A program made the translations under genes and the position numbers. The notes beneath the pieces are model-generated. The model saw only the letters and a program-made list of their open reading frames with translations. It was not told the origin of the DNA and ran no database searches. 64,000 nucleotides of DNA from Methylobacterium sp. J-067 (GTDB lineage Bacteria > Pseudomonadota > Alphaproteobacteria > Rhizobiales > Beijerinckiaceae), in assembly GCF_022829465.1 (NCBI RefSeq), contig NZ_JAKSXZ010000097.1, positions 186,001 through 250,000 on the forward strand. The letters are read 5' to 3'. Positions 9,709 through 18,288 of the stretch are shown one piece after another; the stretch's first letter is position 1; every line of letters begins with the position of its first letter.

Positions 9709-11244
9709 ATGTTGATTTTCGAATGGACCGTCGCCGTCCTGCTCGGCGCGGTCGTCCTGACGGGGCTCGCCGCACGGCTCGGCGCGCCGTATCCGGCGTT
9801 CCTCGCCATCGGCGGCATCGGCCTCGCGTTCGTGCCCGGCGTGCCGAACCTGCGCCTCGATCCCGAACTGGCGCTCGCCCTGTTCCTCGCCCCCGTCCTG
9901 CTCGATGCCGGATTCGACGCGTCCCTCCGTGACCTGCGGGTGAGTTGGCAGCCGGTGCTCGGCCTCGCCGTGGGTGCCGTGGTGGTGACAAGCCTCGCGG
10001 TTGCGGTCGTGGCGAAGGTGATCGTGCCCGACATGCCGATCTCGGCCTGTCTCGCGCTGGGCGCCATCGTCGCGCCTCCCGATGCGGTCGCAGCGATGGC
10101 GGTGCTTCGGCATGCGCCGATGCCCCACAGGCTCGCGACCATCCTCAAGGGCGAGAGCCTGCTCAACGATGCGGCATCGCTGCTGCTCTACCGTCTCGCC
10201 GTCGGTGCCGCGATGGCGGGCAGCTTCTCGATGCAGGAGGCCCTACCGGGCTTCGTGCTCGGCGTCGCCGCGAGTTTCGTCGTCGGCCCGCTTCTCGGGA
10301 TCGCCTTCGTCGCCCTGCGCAAGCGGATCAGCGATCCGCCGACGGCCATCGTGCTGCAATTCGTCGCCGCCTTCGGCCTATGGCTCGCCGCCGAGAAGGT
10401 GGAGATGTCGGGCGTCCTCGTCGTCGTGACCTTCGCGATGACCGTGGCCAGGAAGGCGCCGGGCGTCACCGCCCCGCGGGCGCGGATCGTCTCCTACGCG
10501 GTGTGGGACACGGCGGTGTTCGTCATCAACGTCCTGGCCTTCGTCCTCATCGGCATCCAGATCGATCCGATCCTGGAACGGCTGAACCCCACCGATCAAT
10601 GGCAGGCAATCCTGTTGTCGGGCTTCGTCTTCCTGACGGTCGTCGCGGCGCGGCTCGCCTGGGTGCTGCCGACGAGCGGCCTGCGCGGTTTCGGCCTCGG
10701 CCGCCACGGCGACCGGGCCCGCCTCGGCGCCGGGGTCGCGGTCGCCTGGGCGGGGATGCGCGGGATCGTAACCGTGGCGGCGGCGCTCGCCCTGCCGCAG
10801 GACTTCCCGCACCGCGACCTCGTGGTGTTCACGGCCTTCTTCACCGTGCTCGGGACGCTGGTGCTGCAGGGGCTCACCCTGAGTCCGCTGCTCAGACGGC
10901 TAAAGCTCCCCGACGACGACCCCGTGGGGCAGGAGGTCGGGCGCGGGCGGGCCGCCGCCTATGGCGCGGCGCTCAAGAGCCTCGAAGCGCGCGAGGATTG
11001 CGCCGCCACGGACGCCTTGCGCGCGGAGTTCCGCTCCGCCCTCGCCGAGGCCGAGGCGCATGAGGAAGGGCGCGCGCCCGAGAGCCTTCCCGCCGACGCC
11101 GCGCGCCTCAACGCCATCCTCGCCGCCCGCGACAAGGTGATGGAGATGCGCCGCAAGGGCGAGATCGGCGACGACGCCTACTTCCTGCTGGAAGAGGAGT
11201 TCGATTGGGCCGAACTCAGCGCGACCCCGCGCGCCGACCTGTGA
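9709..11244 (+). CDS. Cation:proton antiporter, CPA1 (NhaP-like) family
   Basis: A 511-residue inner-membrane protein with about 12 transmembrane helices and a charged cytoplasmic tail from about 410. Family signatures include the paired acidic region VAPPDAVAAMAVL near 123-135 and ILKGESLLNDAASLLLYR near 145-162, which contains the ND motif of the ion-binding site. It would exchange Na+ or K+ for protons to control pH and ion balance. ATG 9709 is divergent from the GGT-like gene. The stop lies 3 bp from the convergent gshB stop, leaving no room for a separate terminator. Confidence 0.92.
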   Translation: MLIFEWTVAVLLGAVVLTGLAARLGAPYPAFLAIGGIGLAFVPGVPNLRLDPELALALFLAPVLLDAGFDASLRDLRVSWQPVLGLAVGAVVVTSLAVAVVAKVIVPDMPISACLALGAIVAPPDAVAAMAVLRHAPMPHRLATILKGESLLNDAASLLLYRLAVGAAMAGSFSMQEALPGFVLGVAASFVVGPLLGIAFVALRKRISDPPTAIVLQFVAAFGLWLAAEKVEMSGVLVVVTFAMTVARKAPGVTAPRARIVSYAVWDTAVFVINVLAFVLIGIQIDPILERLNPTDQWQAILLSGFVFLTVVAARLAWVLPTSGLRGFGLGRHGDRARLGAGVAVAWAGMRGIVTVAAALALPQDFPHRDLVVFTAFFTVLGTLVLQGLTLSPLLRRLKLPDDDPVGQEVGRGRAAAYGAALKSLEAREDCAATDALRAEFRSALAEAEAHEEGRAPESLPADAARLNAILAARDKVMEMRRKGEIGDDAYFLLEEEFDWAELSATPRADL

Positions 11245-11247
11245 GAA

Positions 11248-12204
11248 TCAGCCCGCCTTGCGCGCGGCGATCCGGGTCTCGATGGCATCCCACACGGTGA
11301 CGGCGAGGTTCGGCCCGCCGAGGCGTTCGATGGCGCGGATGCCGGTGGGGGAGGTGACGTTGATTTCGGTCAGATGGCCGTCGATCACGTCGATGCCCAC
11401 GAGGATCAGGCCGCGCCGCGCCAGCTCCGGGCCGATCGTCGCGCAGATCTCACGCTCGCGCTCGGTGAGTTCGGAGGCCGAGGCCGCGCCGCCGCGCACC
11501 ATGTTCGAGCGGATGTCGCCCGCCGCCGGCACGCGGTTCACCGCGCCCATGGCGACGCCGTCCACGAGGATGATGCGCTTGTCGCCCTCGGTCACGCGAT
11601 CGAGGTAGCGCTGCGTCACCCAGGCTTCCTTGAAGGTCGTGGCGAAGAGATCGAACATCGAACCGAAGTTCGGGTCCTTCTCCGTCACCTTGAACACCGC
11701 TGCGCCGCCATGGCCGTGCAGCGGCTTCATCGCCACCGTGCCGTGCTCCAGGCGGAACGCCTCGATCTCCGCGCGATCACGGCTAATCAGCGTCGGCGGC
11801 ATCAACTCGGGGAAGTCGAGGACGAAGAGTTTTTCCGGGGCGTTGCGCACCTCGGACGGGTCGTTGACGACCAGCGTCTTCGGGTGGATCCGCTCCAGCA
11901 TGTGGGTCGCCGTGACATAGGCCATGTCGAACGGCGGATCCTGGCGCATCAGCACCGCGTCGCACTCGGCGAGGTCCATCCGCTCCGGTGGCGCGAGGGT
12001 GAAGTGATCACCCTGCACGTCCTGAACGGTCAGGGCCTCGACCCGCGCCGTCACCCGCCGGCCCTGCATGGAGAGCCGGTCGGGGGTGTAGTGGAAGAGC
12101 CGGTGCCCCCGGCGCTGGGCTTCGAGCAGCAGCGCGAAGGTCGTATCGCCCGCGATCCGGATGTTCTGGATCGGGTCCATCTGGACCGCAACGGTCAGGC
12201 TCAT
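11248..12204 (-). CDS. gshB: Glutathione synthase
   Basis: A 318-residue ATP-grasp enzyme that joins gamma-glutamylcysteine and glycine, the last step of glutathione synthesis. The N-terminus ([19 protein letters not shown]) is typical of GshB. The flexible ATP loop is [15 protein letters not shown] near 147-161, and the C-terminal [19 protein letters not shown] holds the Mg-binding Glu and Asn. It lies 32 bp downstream of a small exported Cys-rich protein gene on the same strand, so the two are likely co-transcribed. Glutathione is central to formaldehyde handling in some methylotrophs and to stress defence in Alphaproteobacteria; that link is general knowledge. Confidence 0.96.
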   Translation of the reverse strand: MSLTVAVQMDPIQNIRIAGDTTFALLLEAQRRGHRLFHYTPDRLSMQGRRVTARVEALTVQDVQGDHFTLAPPERMDLAECDAVLMRQDPPFDMAYVTATHMLERIHPKTLVVNDPSEVRNAPEKLFVLDFPELMPPTLISRDRAEIEAFRLEHGTVAMKPLHGHGGAAVFKVTEKDPNFGSMFDLFATTFKEAWVTQRYLDRVTEGDKRIILVDGVAMGAVNRVPAAGDIRSNMVRGGAASASELTEREREICATIGPELARRGLILVGIDVIDGHLTEINVTSPTGIRAIERLGGPNLAVTVWDAIETRIAARKAG

Positions 12205-12236
12205 GGTGGCTTTCCCATGCGCGGGTGACGCGGCTG

Positions 12237-12524
12237 TCAGTTGTTCTGCATCGACTTACCGCCGGTGCGGCGATCATAGTCGCCGATGGCCGCGCGGCAC
12301 TTCTGAGACAGCTTGGCACGGTTGCGCTGCATGCAGCGGTCCGCGTCGGGGCTGTTCGGATCGACGCCGATGCAGAGGCGGAAATAGTCGTCGGCGCAGC
12401 CGAGCTGCAGGCCCTGATCTTCGCGCTGCGCGAAAGCCGGAGCGGCCGAGAGCGTCAGAAACGTCAGTGCTGCGAGCGCGACGGCACGCGGCGAACGAAG
12501 GGAATTGTCCGGAACCAGTCGCAT
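12237..12524 (-). CDS. Small exported cysteine-rich protein
   Basis: A 95-residue protein. ATG 12524 is preceded by GAGGACAAGG. A signal peptide ([19 protein letters not shown], cleaved after AFA) leaves a mature chain of about 62 residues. It has four Cys in the pattern [10 protein letters not shown] then [14 protein letters not shown]. The spacing and the LS..C..A end look like a single repeat of the Cys-rich family also found in Golgi GLG1 (Cys_rich_FGFR, PF00839); this is by eye and needs a profile search. Two disulfides in the periplasm are likely. It sits just upstream of gshB on the same strand. Confidence 0.75.
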   Translation of the reverse strand: MRLVPDNSLRSPRAVALAALTFLTLSAAPAFAQREDQGLQLGCADDYFRLCIGVDPNSPDADRCMQRNRAKLSQKCRAAIGDYDRRTGGKSMQNN

Positions 12525-12923
12525 CCAGCCTTGTCCTCAAACAACGATTGCGGGGCGGCGGACCGGCCCGCGTTGCGTCCGCATATCGGGCCAGCCGGGC
12601 GGTAGGCAAGCGCCCCGGCCACCACTTGTGTCGCACGTTGCAGAAATACGGCGGCCGGCTCCCGGCGAGAAAACGGCCCCGCCCGCATCCGGGCAGGGCC
12701 AGTTAAAGGGAGGAAACGCCCGCCATGGGCCACGCTGTTCAAGCAAGGCGCAGGCCAATCGAATCCGGCCGCACCGCAACCCCGGCAAGCATCTGTTAAC
12801 CATCCCGTGATGATCTGATCAGGCAGCACGAGACCAGAATTCAGGCCCTTCCACCTAACGCCCCTTGCCGACGCCCATTGCCGGGCCTGGGCAAAAGCCC
12901 GGATCGCCGACAGGAGCCAGATC
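12525..12923. other. 399-bp intergenic region with a minus-strand terminator
   Basis: No credible protein gene is present. The region must hold the promoter of the minus-strand Cys-rich gene (next to 12525) and that of the plus-strand gene at 12924. Between them is a minus-strand intrinsic terminator (12668-12700) that serves neither gene, which suggests a short minus-strand transcript starting between about 12710 and 12900. Other visible elements are a TTAACCAT (12796-12803) and an 11-bp palindrome TGATCTGATCA (12811-12821). Confidence 0.6.
12668..12700 (-). terminator. Intrinsic terminator of a possible small RNA
   Basis: Read on the minus strand, GGCCCTGCCCG (12700-12690), loop GATG, and CGGGCGGGGCC (12685-12675) form an 11-bp stem with one G-T wobble, followed at once by GTTTTCTC. 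This is a clear Rho-independent terminator. On the plus strand no T-run follows. The only minus-strand gene nearby, at 12524, lies downstream of it, so the terminator must end a transcript from 12701-12920 where no ORF is convincing. Confidence 0.65.
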
Positions 12924-13115
12924 ATGAACCGCCACCGGAAAATCGAACGCAGCGCCGTGTCCTCTCCGGCATCGGACGAGCCCGCCGGCACCGGCATCGT
13001 CGTTGCCTTCCCGTCGCGGGGCACGCGGCCGAGCCGCCCGGCGCCCGTCTCGGGCGAGGCGCGCGGCCAGATCCTGCTCTTCCTCGGCGTGCGCTACGAA
13101 CGCCTCGCCTCCTGA
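12924..13115 (+). CDS. Small hypothetical protein
   Basis: A 63-residue protein with a good ribosome site (CAGGAGCC) 6-7 bases before ATG 12924. The N-terminus is basic and low complexity. The C-terminal GQILLFLGVRYERLAS looks like a short folded or peripheral-membrane helix and is the most conserved-looking part. No family is recognised. Its length, codon use and ribosome site support a real gene, but it has no close neighbour on the same strand that would suggest a role. Confidence 0.55.
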   Translation: MNRHRKIERSAVSSPASDEPAGTGIVVAFPSRGTRPSRPAPVSGEARGQILLFLGVRYERLAS

Positions 13116-13211
13116 GCGACCCCTCGCCCCGCCCGGGCCCCTTCCCGGCACAGTGACGCGTCCGGCGCGGCCGGCGGATGCGACCGCACGCCCGCAGCCC
13201 CGTTCAGCGCC

Positions 13212-14036
13212 ATGCCCCAGACACTCAGCCTCCCGCATGCGGGCGCGATGCGCAGGCGCCGCGCCCTCCGCACGCTGCCCTTCGGCCTCGCCCTCGGCCT
13301 TCTGGTCTCCTGCGCCCAGCAGGGGGATTTCGGGCGGCCCCAGGCCGGCGTCTGGAACAGCCTGATCGACGCTACCGGCAGCGTGGCGGCGGGCGAGCGC
13401 GGCGGCCCGGCCTCGGCCTCGCCGCTCACCGACGACGAGCAGGACCTGCGCGCCCGCGCCTGGCGCTTCCTGATGCCCGCGACGACGCGGGAGGCCTTCC
13501 TCGACATCCTGGCCAACCTGACCCGCGCACGGGTGCTGCCGCCCTCCTGGCGGCCCCACGATCCGGCGCGCTACCATGACGCGATCCTGGCGGAGGGGCT
13601 GCGCTCCCCGGTCTCGCGCTACCGCCGCCTCACCGACGACGCCGTGGCCGATGCGCGGCTGATCCCGCCCTTCGCGTCGCTCGCGATGCGGGTGGCCGAC
13701 GCCGACGCGCGGCGGCTGAAGAGCCTCCCCTTCGCCAAGACCCTCGACGATTGGGACGTACGGCAGGCGGCCATGCGGGTGGCGGAAAACCGCTGCCTCG
13801 TGGCCTGGGTGCGGATGGAGACGGGCGAGCGCCTGGAGGCGTATCGCTACGCCTTGGAACACCTGTTCGCCGAGGCACCGGACCCCGCCGCCGCCGAATC
13901 CGAACGCGCCCTGGCGATGCTCTCCGGCCGGCGCCCCCTGCTCGATCCGGTGCTGCCCTCGGATGCGGCAATCCGCTGCGGGCTCGTTCCCGCTCCGGAC
14001 GTCGCCGTCACAGCGCCGCTCGTCGTGAAAGACTGA
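13212..14036 (+). CDS. Putative lipoprotein, function unknown
   Basis: A 274-residue protein. The lipobox-like LLVSC at 29-33, after a hydrophobic stretch (LPFGLALGL) and an Arg-rich start (MRRRRALRT at 13-21), indicates a lipoprotein signal. If so, the true start may be ATG 13248, giving 262 residues. The remainder is soluble and mostly helical, rich in Arg, Ala and Asp, with no domain I recognise. It may sit on the periplasmic face of a membrane. Neither start has a strong ribosome site. The gene is convergent with the DUF1254 gene, 7 bp away. Confidence 0.7.
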   Translation: MPQTLSLPHAGAMRRRRALRTLPFGLALGLLVSCAQQGDFGRPQAGVWNSLIDATGSVAAGERGGPASASPLTDDEQDLRARAWRFLMPATTREAFLDILANLTRARVLPPSWRPHDPARYHDAILAEGLRSPVSRYRRLTDDAVADARLIPPFASLAMRVADADARRLKSLPFAKTLDDWDVRQAAMRVAENRCLVAWVRMETGERLEAYRYALEHLFAEAPDPAAAESERALAMLSGRRPLLDPVLPSDAAIRCGLVPAPDVAVTAPLVVKD

Positions 14037-14043
14037 CGCGGCG

Positions 14044-14634
14044 CTAGCGCTTGGCCGAATCGTCGGCGGCGGCGTCGGTGGTGCAGTTTACCGCGTGCAC
14101 GGCGGCGTTGGCCGCCTCGCGCTGGCTCGGCAAACCGGCGATCACCCGCACCACGACGAAGCCACGCCCCTCGGGGGCGACGATGCGCACATCGCGGCTC
14201 GGCTCGTTCTCGTCGTCGTCGGCGAGTGCCTGATCGTATTGCGCGCGGGTGAGGATCACGAGGTCGAGGGCCCCGCGCACCGCCGCCTGATCGGTCACGG
14301 CGTAGAACGCGCCCTGCCGCCCATGGGCTGCGAGGGACAACGCCAGCGGACCCGTCCGGGCCGAGACGCGCATCGGCCCGTCCGTCAGGTCGAAGGCGCA
14401 GACGCCCACCGCCACGGCCGGGTCGGGGATCGGCAGCCACACCTCCTGCGGCGCGGGCGTCTCGCCCGTCGAAAGGGCGTAGATCACCTGCGGATGGTCC
14501 AGGCTCTCGCTGGTGCGGGCGCGGGTCACCGCATCCGTCTCCGCGAGGCGCGGGATGGCCAGCACCGCCGCGATGTGGACGATGCCCGCCAGGACGAGCC
14601 CCGCGAGGGTGGCGTAGGCAAGGCGCAATCTCAC
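14044..14634 (-). CDS. DUF1254 domain protein, membrane-anchored
   Basis: A 196-residue protein with one N-terminal membrane anchor (AYATLAGLVLAGIVHIAAVLA, about 5-25), then a compact periplasmic domain. The domain has the PQVIYALSTGE and DPAVAVGVCAFDLTDGPMRV pattern of the short DUF1254 proteins. It is the last gene of a set with PBP1A and the DUF1214 gene: its ATG overlaps the DUF1214 stop (ATGA at 14631-14634), so translation is coupled. In many bacteria DUF1254 and DUF1214 are fused in one periplasmic polypeptide; here they are separate small proteins. Function unknown. Confidence 0.82.
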   Translation of the reverse strand: MRLRLAYATLAGLVLAGIVHIAAVLAIPRLAETDAVTRARTSESLDHPQVIYALSTGETPAPQEVWLPIPDPAVAVGVCAFDLTDGPMRVSARTGPLALSLAAHGRQGAFYAVTDQAAVRGALDLVILTRAQYDQALADDDENEPSRDVRIVAPEGRGFVVVRVIAGLPSQREAANAAVHAVNCTTDAAADDSAKR

Positions 14635-15317
14635 GGGGCGCAGCCCTTCCGGGTGATGGAGGGCACGACGCTCCGGTCGAGGGAGCCGACGCCGGCGGCG
14701 GCCGGCGTGTCGTAGAGGCGCAGCGCCAAGCGCATCGGCCCGGTCGCGCGCGGGCTCGGGAGCCAGTTGCCGGGTTCGGCCTCCGGCGAGAGGGTGATCA
14801 CGAAGCGCCCGTCCTGCCGGCGCAGGATCTCGGTGGAGGTGAACCCGTCACGGATATGCGGACGGTCCGGGTCGCGGGCGCCGCGCCCGGCGACGGTCAG
14901 CGTCCAGGCGCGGGCGGGGGGCACGACGCCGCCGATGGCGTAGGTGCAGGAGGCATCGAGGGCGCGGCCCTCGTCGTCCTCGGCCGCCGTGAGGAGCAGG
15001 CCCTCGCCCACCGCGAGGGGGACCTCGCCCCGGCGAGCGTTCACGGCGCGGGTATAGGGGTCGGCGCCGGTCGCCCCGGCGCGGGGCCACGCCATCCAGG
15101 GGCCGATGTGGACGCCGCCGAACGGATAACCGCCCCGCGTCGCCCAATCGGCGCTGGCGAGGCCGAGTACCGCCCCGAGGGCGAGGGCGTAAAGCACCAG
15201 AAGCGGCGTGCCGCTCTTGCGGACGAAGCGGGCGACGAGCCCCCCGGCCGCCCCGGCGGACGCGGGCAGGCGGGCGGCCTGACCGGACAACGCGACCTTC
15301 ATGGCCTCATGCCTCAC
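14631..15317 (-). CDS. DUF1214 domain protein, membrane-anchored
   Basis: A 228-residue protein with a membrane helix at about 36-55 (TPLLVLYALALGAVLGLASA) and a periplasmic DUF1214 domain. The motifs WTLTVAG, DGFTSTEILRRQDGRFVI and NWLPSPRATGPMRLALRLY are characteristic of that domain. ATG 15317 overlaps the PBP1A stop (ATGA at 15314-15317), and its own stop overlaps the DUF1254 start in the same way. A second in-frame ATG at 15302 is possible, but the overlap favours 15317. The coupling suggests that the DUF1214/DUF1254 pair acts at the cell envelope with PBP1A, which is an inference. Confidence 0.85.
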   Translation of the reverse strand: MRHEAMKVALSGQAARLPASAGAAGGLVARFVRKSGTPLLVLYALALGAVLGLASADWATRGGYPFGGVHIGPWMAWPRAGATGADPYTRAVNARRGEVPLAVGEGLLLTAAEDDEGRALDASCTYAIGGVVPPARAWTLTVAGRGARDPDRPHIRDGFTSTEILRRQDGRFVITLSPEAEPGNWLPSPRATGPMRLALRLYDTPAAAGVGSLDRSVVPSITRKGCAP

Positions 15318-17560
15318 GGCAGGGCGATGCGGCCGCCCACGGCGCGCGCGCCCTCGGCGACCTCGCGAGCGGGCGCGGCGGACGCGCGGTCATCCGAACC
15401 CGGCCGGCCATTGGCGCGGGGGCGCTCGGCGGCGCGGAACAGCCCGTTCAGCCCGCCGATCACCTCGAAGGAACGGCGGGAGAGCTTGCCGAAGGCGCTG
15501 GCGTTCGGATCGACCGGCGCCGTCGCCCCGCCCGCCGCCGCCTGCGCGGCGGCCTTCGCGCTGTCTTTCAGGCCGGGCAGGCCCTTGATCTCGATGCCCT
15601 GGTGGGCCGGTTCCATCACGTCGTGCCAGGTCTGGGCGGGCAGGGAGCCGCCGGTCAGCTTGTTGGTGGAGGTGTGGTCGTCGTTCCCGTACCAGACGGC
15701 GGCGACGTAATTCCCCGTGTAGCCCACGAACCACGCATCGCGGTAGGCGTTCGTGGTGCCCGACTTGCCGGCGACCTTGATGCCTTCGAGCTGCGCCCGC
15801 TTGCCGGTGCCTTCCTCGACCACCTTGTTGAGCATGAAGTTCATGTCGGCCACGACCTGCGGCGACAGGATGCGCTCCGGTGCCTCGTCGGCGTGGCGGT
15901 AGATGACCTCGCCGGAGGAATTGCGGATCTCGGTGGCGGCATAGGGCTTCGCCTTGAAGCCGCCGTTGGCGAACACGGCGTAGCCCGCGGCCTGATCGAT
16001 CACCGTCACCTCGTCCGAGCCGATGGGGAGCGACACCGTGTCGATGAGCGGCGCCGTGACACCCATGCTGTGGGCCATGGCGATGATCTTGGCGCGGCCC
16101 GCCTTGGCGGCCTTCGCCTCATGGGAGATGCCCATCGCCTTGCCGAGCGCGATGGAGATCTTGATCGGGATCGTGTTGATCGACTTCGCCACGGCGAGCC
16201 ACATCGGCACCCGGCCTGTATAGGAGCGCCCATAATTCTGCGGGCACCAGTTGCCGATGCAGACGGGACTGTCGACCACCGTCGTGTCCGGCTTGAACTG
16301 ACCGGAGGCGAGGGCCGCCGCGTAGACGTAGGGTTTGAACGACGAACCGGGCTGGCGCATCGCGTCGGTGGCGCGGTTGAACTGGCTCTCGCCGTAATCG
16401 GCGCCGCCGACCATGGCGCGCAGGGCACCGTCGGGATCGAGGATCACCATCGCCGCCTCATCGACGTCGTAGGCGTCGCCGGACTTGCGCAGGATGTCGG
16501 CCACCACCTCGTCGGCGCGCTTCTGCACGGCGAGGTCGAGGGGCGTCTTCACCGTCAGCACCCGGTCGCGGATCTTGCCGCTGTCGGCCATGGCCTTCAC
16601 CTGACCGAACGCCCAGTCGAGGTAGTAATCGGCCGTGATGTCGCGCGTGCGGGTGACGGGCGTGGCGGGGTTGCGCAGGGCCGTCTGGATCTGGCCCTCG
16701 GTGACGAAGCCGGCCTCGACCATGTTGTGCAGCACGTCGGCCGCGCGGGCGCGGGCGGCCGGCAGGTTCACGTGGGGCGCGTATTTCGTCGGTGCCTTGA
16801 ACAGGCCCGCCAGCATCGCGGCCTCCGCGAGGCTGATGTCCTTGAGCGGCTTGCCGAAATAGTAATCCGCCGCCGCCACCGCGCCGAAGGTGCCGCCGCC
16901 CATGTAGGCGCGGTCGAGGTAGAGTTTCAGGATCTCGTTCTTGGTGAGGTGGCTTTCCAGCCAGAAGGCCAGGAAAGCCTCGTTCACCTTGCGCTCCAGG
17001 GAGCGCTCGTTCGTCAGGAACAGGTTCTTGGCGAGCTGCTGGGTGATCGAGGAACCACCCTGCGTGTTGCCGTTGCCGCGCGAGTTCGCGACCAGGGCGC
17101 GCAGCGTCCCGATCGGATCGATGCCGTAATGCTCGTAGAAGCGCCGGTCCTCCGTGGAGATCAGCGCCTTGATCATGATGTCGGGAAACTGGTCGAGCGA
17201 CAGCGAATCGTCGTGCTTGATGCCGCGCCGCCCGACCTCGGTGCCGTAACGATCGAGGAACGTGACGGCGAGGTCCTGCTGCTTCAGCCAGTTGTCGCTG
17301 GTGAGCTGGAAGGCCGGCTGCGCCAGGGCGAGCATCGCCAGGATGCCGCCCACGCCGAGCGTCAGCGCCTCGCTGGTGAGGTCAAGGAAGATCCGCTTCC
17401 ACCCGCGCACGGCGAAGCGGCTCATGAAGCGCTGGAAGCGCTCGTAGGCCTCGCCGGTCGAGCGGCCGCTGTCGTAGAGCGAGGCGTTGACCCACGCGTC
17501 GAAGGCGAGGGCCGCGCGCTCGATACGAGTCTTGATCGCGTTCAATCTGGGCAGGCGCAC
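15314..17560 (-). CDS. mrcA: Penicillin-binding protein 1A (bifunctional class A PBP)
   Basis: A 748-residue peptidoglycan synthase anchored by one transmembrane helix (about 63-82). The GT51 glycosyltransferase domain has catalytic Glu137 in [12 protein letters not shown], and [13 protein letters not shown] near 168-180. The transpeptidase domain has its nucleophile in PGSSFKP (about 405), a SxN motif in AKSIN, and KSGT near 597 ([14 protein letters not shown]). The C-terminal tail of about 80 residues is Ala/Arg-rich and low complexity. It is followed, with overlapping stop/start codons, by DUF1214 and DUF1254 genes. The upstream gap shared with ycgN carries two copies of GGTTAACGCG. Confidence 0.95.
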   Translation of the reverse strand: MRLPRLNAIKTRIERAALAFDAWVNASLYDSGRSTGEAYERFQRFMSRFAVRGWKRIFLDLTSEALTLGVGGILAMLALAQPAFQLTSDNWLKQQDLAVTFLDRYGTEVGRRGIKHDDSLSLDQFPDIMIKALISTEDRRFYEHYGIDPIGTLRALVANSRGNGNTQGGSSITQQLAKNLFLTNERSLERKVNEAFLAFWLESHLTKNEILKLYLDRAYMGGGTFGAVAAADYYFGKPLKDISLAEAAMLAGLFKAPTKYAPHVNLPAARARAADVLHNMVEAGFVTEGQIQTALRNPATPVTRTRDITADYYLDWAFGQVKAMADSGKIRDRVLTVKTPLDLAVQKRADEVVADILRKSGDAYDVDEAAMVILDPDGALRAMVGGADYGESQFNRATDAMRQPGSSFKPYVYAAALASGQFKPDTTVVDSPVCIGNWCPQNYGRSYTGRVPMWLAVAKSINTIPIKISIALGKAMGISHEAKAAKAGRAKIIAMAHSMGVTAPLIDTVSLPIGSDEVTVIDQAAGYAVFANGGFKAKPYAATEIRNSSGEVIYRHADEAPERILSPQVVADMNFMLNKVVEEGTGKRAQLEGIKVAGKSGTTNAYRDAWFVGYTGNYVAAVWYGNDDHTSTNKLTGGSLPAQTWHDVMEPAHQGIEIKGLPGLKDSAKAAAQAAAGGATAPVDPNASAFGKLSRRSFEVIGGLNGLFRAAERPRANGRPGSDDRASAAPAREVAEGARAVGGRIALP

Positions 17561-17647
17561 GGTGTTCGGATCCGGTGTTCGGGCGCCCTCTCGGCTACCC
17601 TTTCCTTATCAGGGTTGCATCGCGGCGGCGAGGCGGCGCGATGCGCA

Positions 17648-17713
17648 GGTTAACGCGTGGGCCCCTCCGCGGGCCCTTTCCCCAGGGGCGGGATCGTCAT
17701 CGCGGTTAACGCG
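17648..17713. promoter_or_regulatory. Two direct GGTTAACGCG repeats in a divergent promoter region
   Basis: The 10-mer GGTTAACGCG occurs exactly at 17648-17657 and 17704-17713, 56 bp start to start, in the gap between PBP1A (minus) and YcgN (plus). The core TTAAC resembles a CtrA half-site, but the paired TTAA-N7-TTAA form is absent. A regulator binding site is plausible and unproven. Confidence 0.35.
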
Positions 17714-17780
17714 GCGATTGCAGCGGGCGCGGGACGGCGGCTTGCCTCCGGCGGGCGCCTCGGGCAGACGGTCGGGGCCG

Positions 17781-18278
17781 ATGTCCCGATCCCCATTCAA
17801 ACCCGAGCCGCCTGCGGACGCGCCGTTCTGGCGCACGAAGTCCCTCGAAGAGATGTCTCCCACCGAGTGGGAGAGCCTGTGCGACGGCTGTGGCCGTTGC
17901 TGCCTCATCAAGCTCGAGGACGAGGATACCGGCGAGGTGCTGCACACCGATATCGGCTGCACGCTCCTAGACGGCTACGCCTGCCGCTGCCGGGATTATC
18001 CCAGGCGCCAGAAGAAGGTGCCCGATTGCGTGCGCCTGACCCCCGAGGCGGTGCGCGCGATCCCGTGGCTGCCGCCGACCTGCGCCTATCGCCTGGTCCG
18101 CGACGGGCAGCCGCTCTATTCCTGGCACCACCTCGTCTCGGGCAGCCGCACCACGATCCACGAGGCCGGCATATCGGTGCGCGGGCGCATCGCCGGCGCC
18201 GAGGAGGAGTTCGGCGAGGACGAGTATCCCGAGCGCATCGTGGACTGGCCGGCGCTCTCGCCCGAAGACGAGGCGTAG
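17781..18278 (+). CDS. YcgN family (UPF0260) cysteine-cluster protein
   Basis: A 165-residue protein starting at ATG 17781. Several Cys in the first half form the family cluster: CDGCGRCC near 35-42, [16 protein letters not shown] near 59-74, VPDCVRL, and PTCAYRL. The pattern suggests a bound zinc or iron-sulphur centre. YcgN proteins are conserved in Proteobacteria, and their function is unknown. The gene is divergent from PBP1A and convergent with the anti-sigma gene, 10 bp away. Confidence 0.92.
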   Translation: MSRSPFKPEPPADAPFWRTKSLEEMSPTEWESLCDGCGRCCLIKLEDEDTGEVLHTDIGCTLLDGYACRCRDYPRRQKKVPDCVRLTPEAVRAIPWLPPTCAYRLVRDGQPLYSWHHLVSGSRTTIHEAGISVRGRIAGAEEEFGEDEYPERIVDWPALSPEDEA

Positions 18279-18288
18279 CGTCGCGCCC

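Noticed and set aside
12464-13024. Minus-strand frame of 186 codons across the sRNA-like region
   Set aside because: It would cross the intrinsic terminator at 12668-12700 and overlap both neighbouring genes; no domain or ribosome site supports it.
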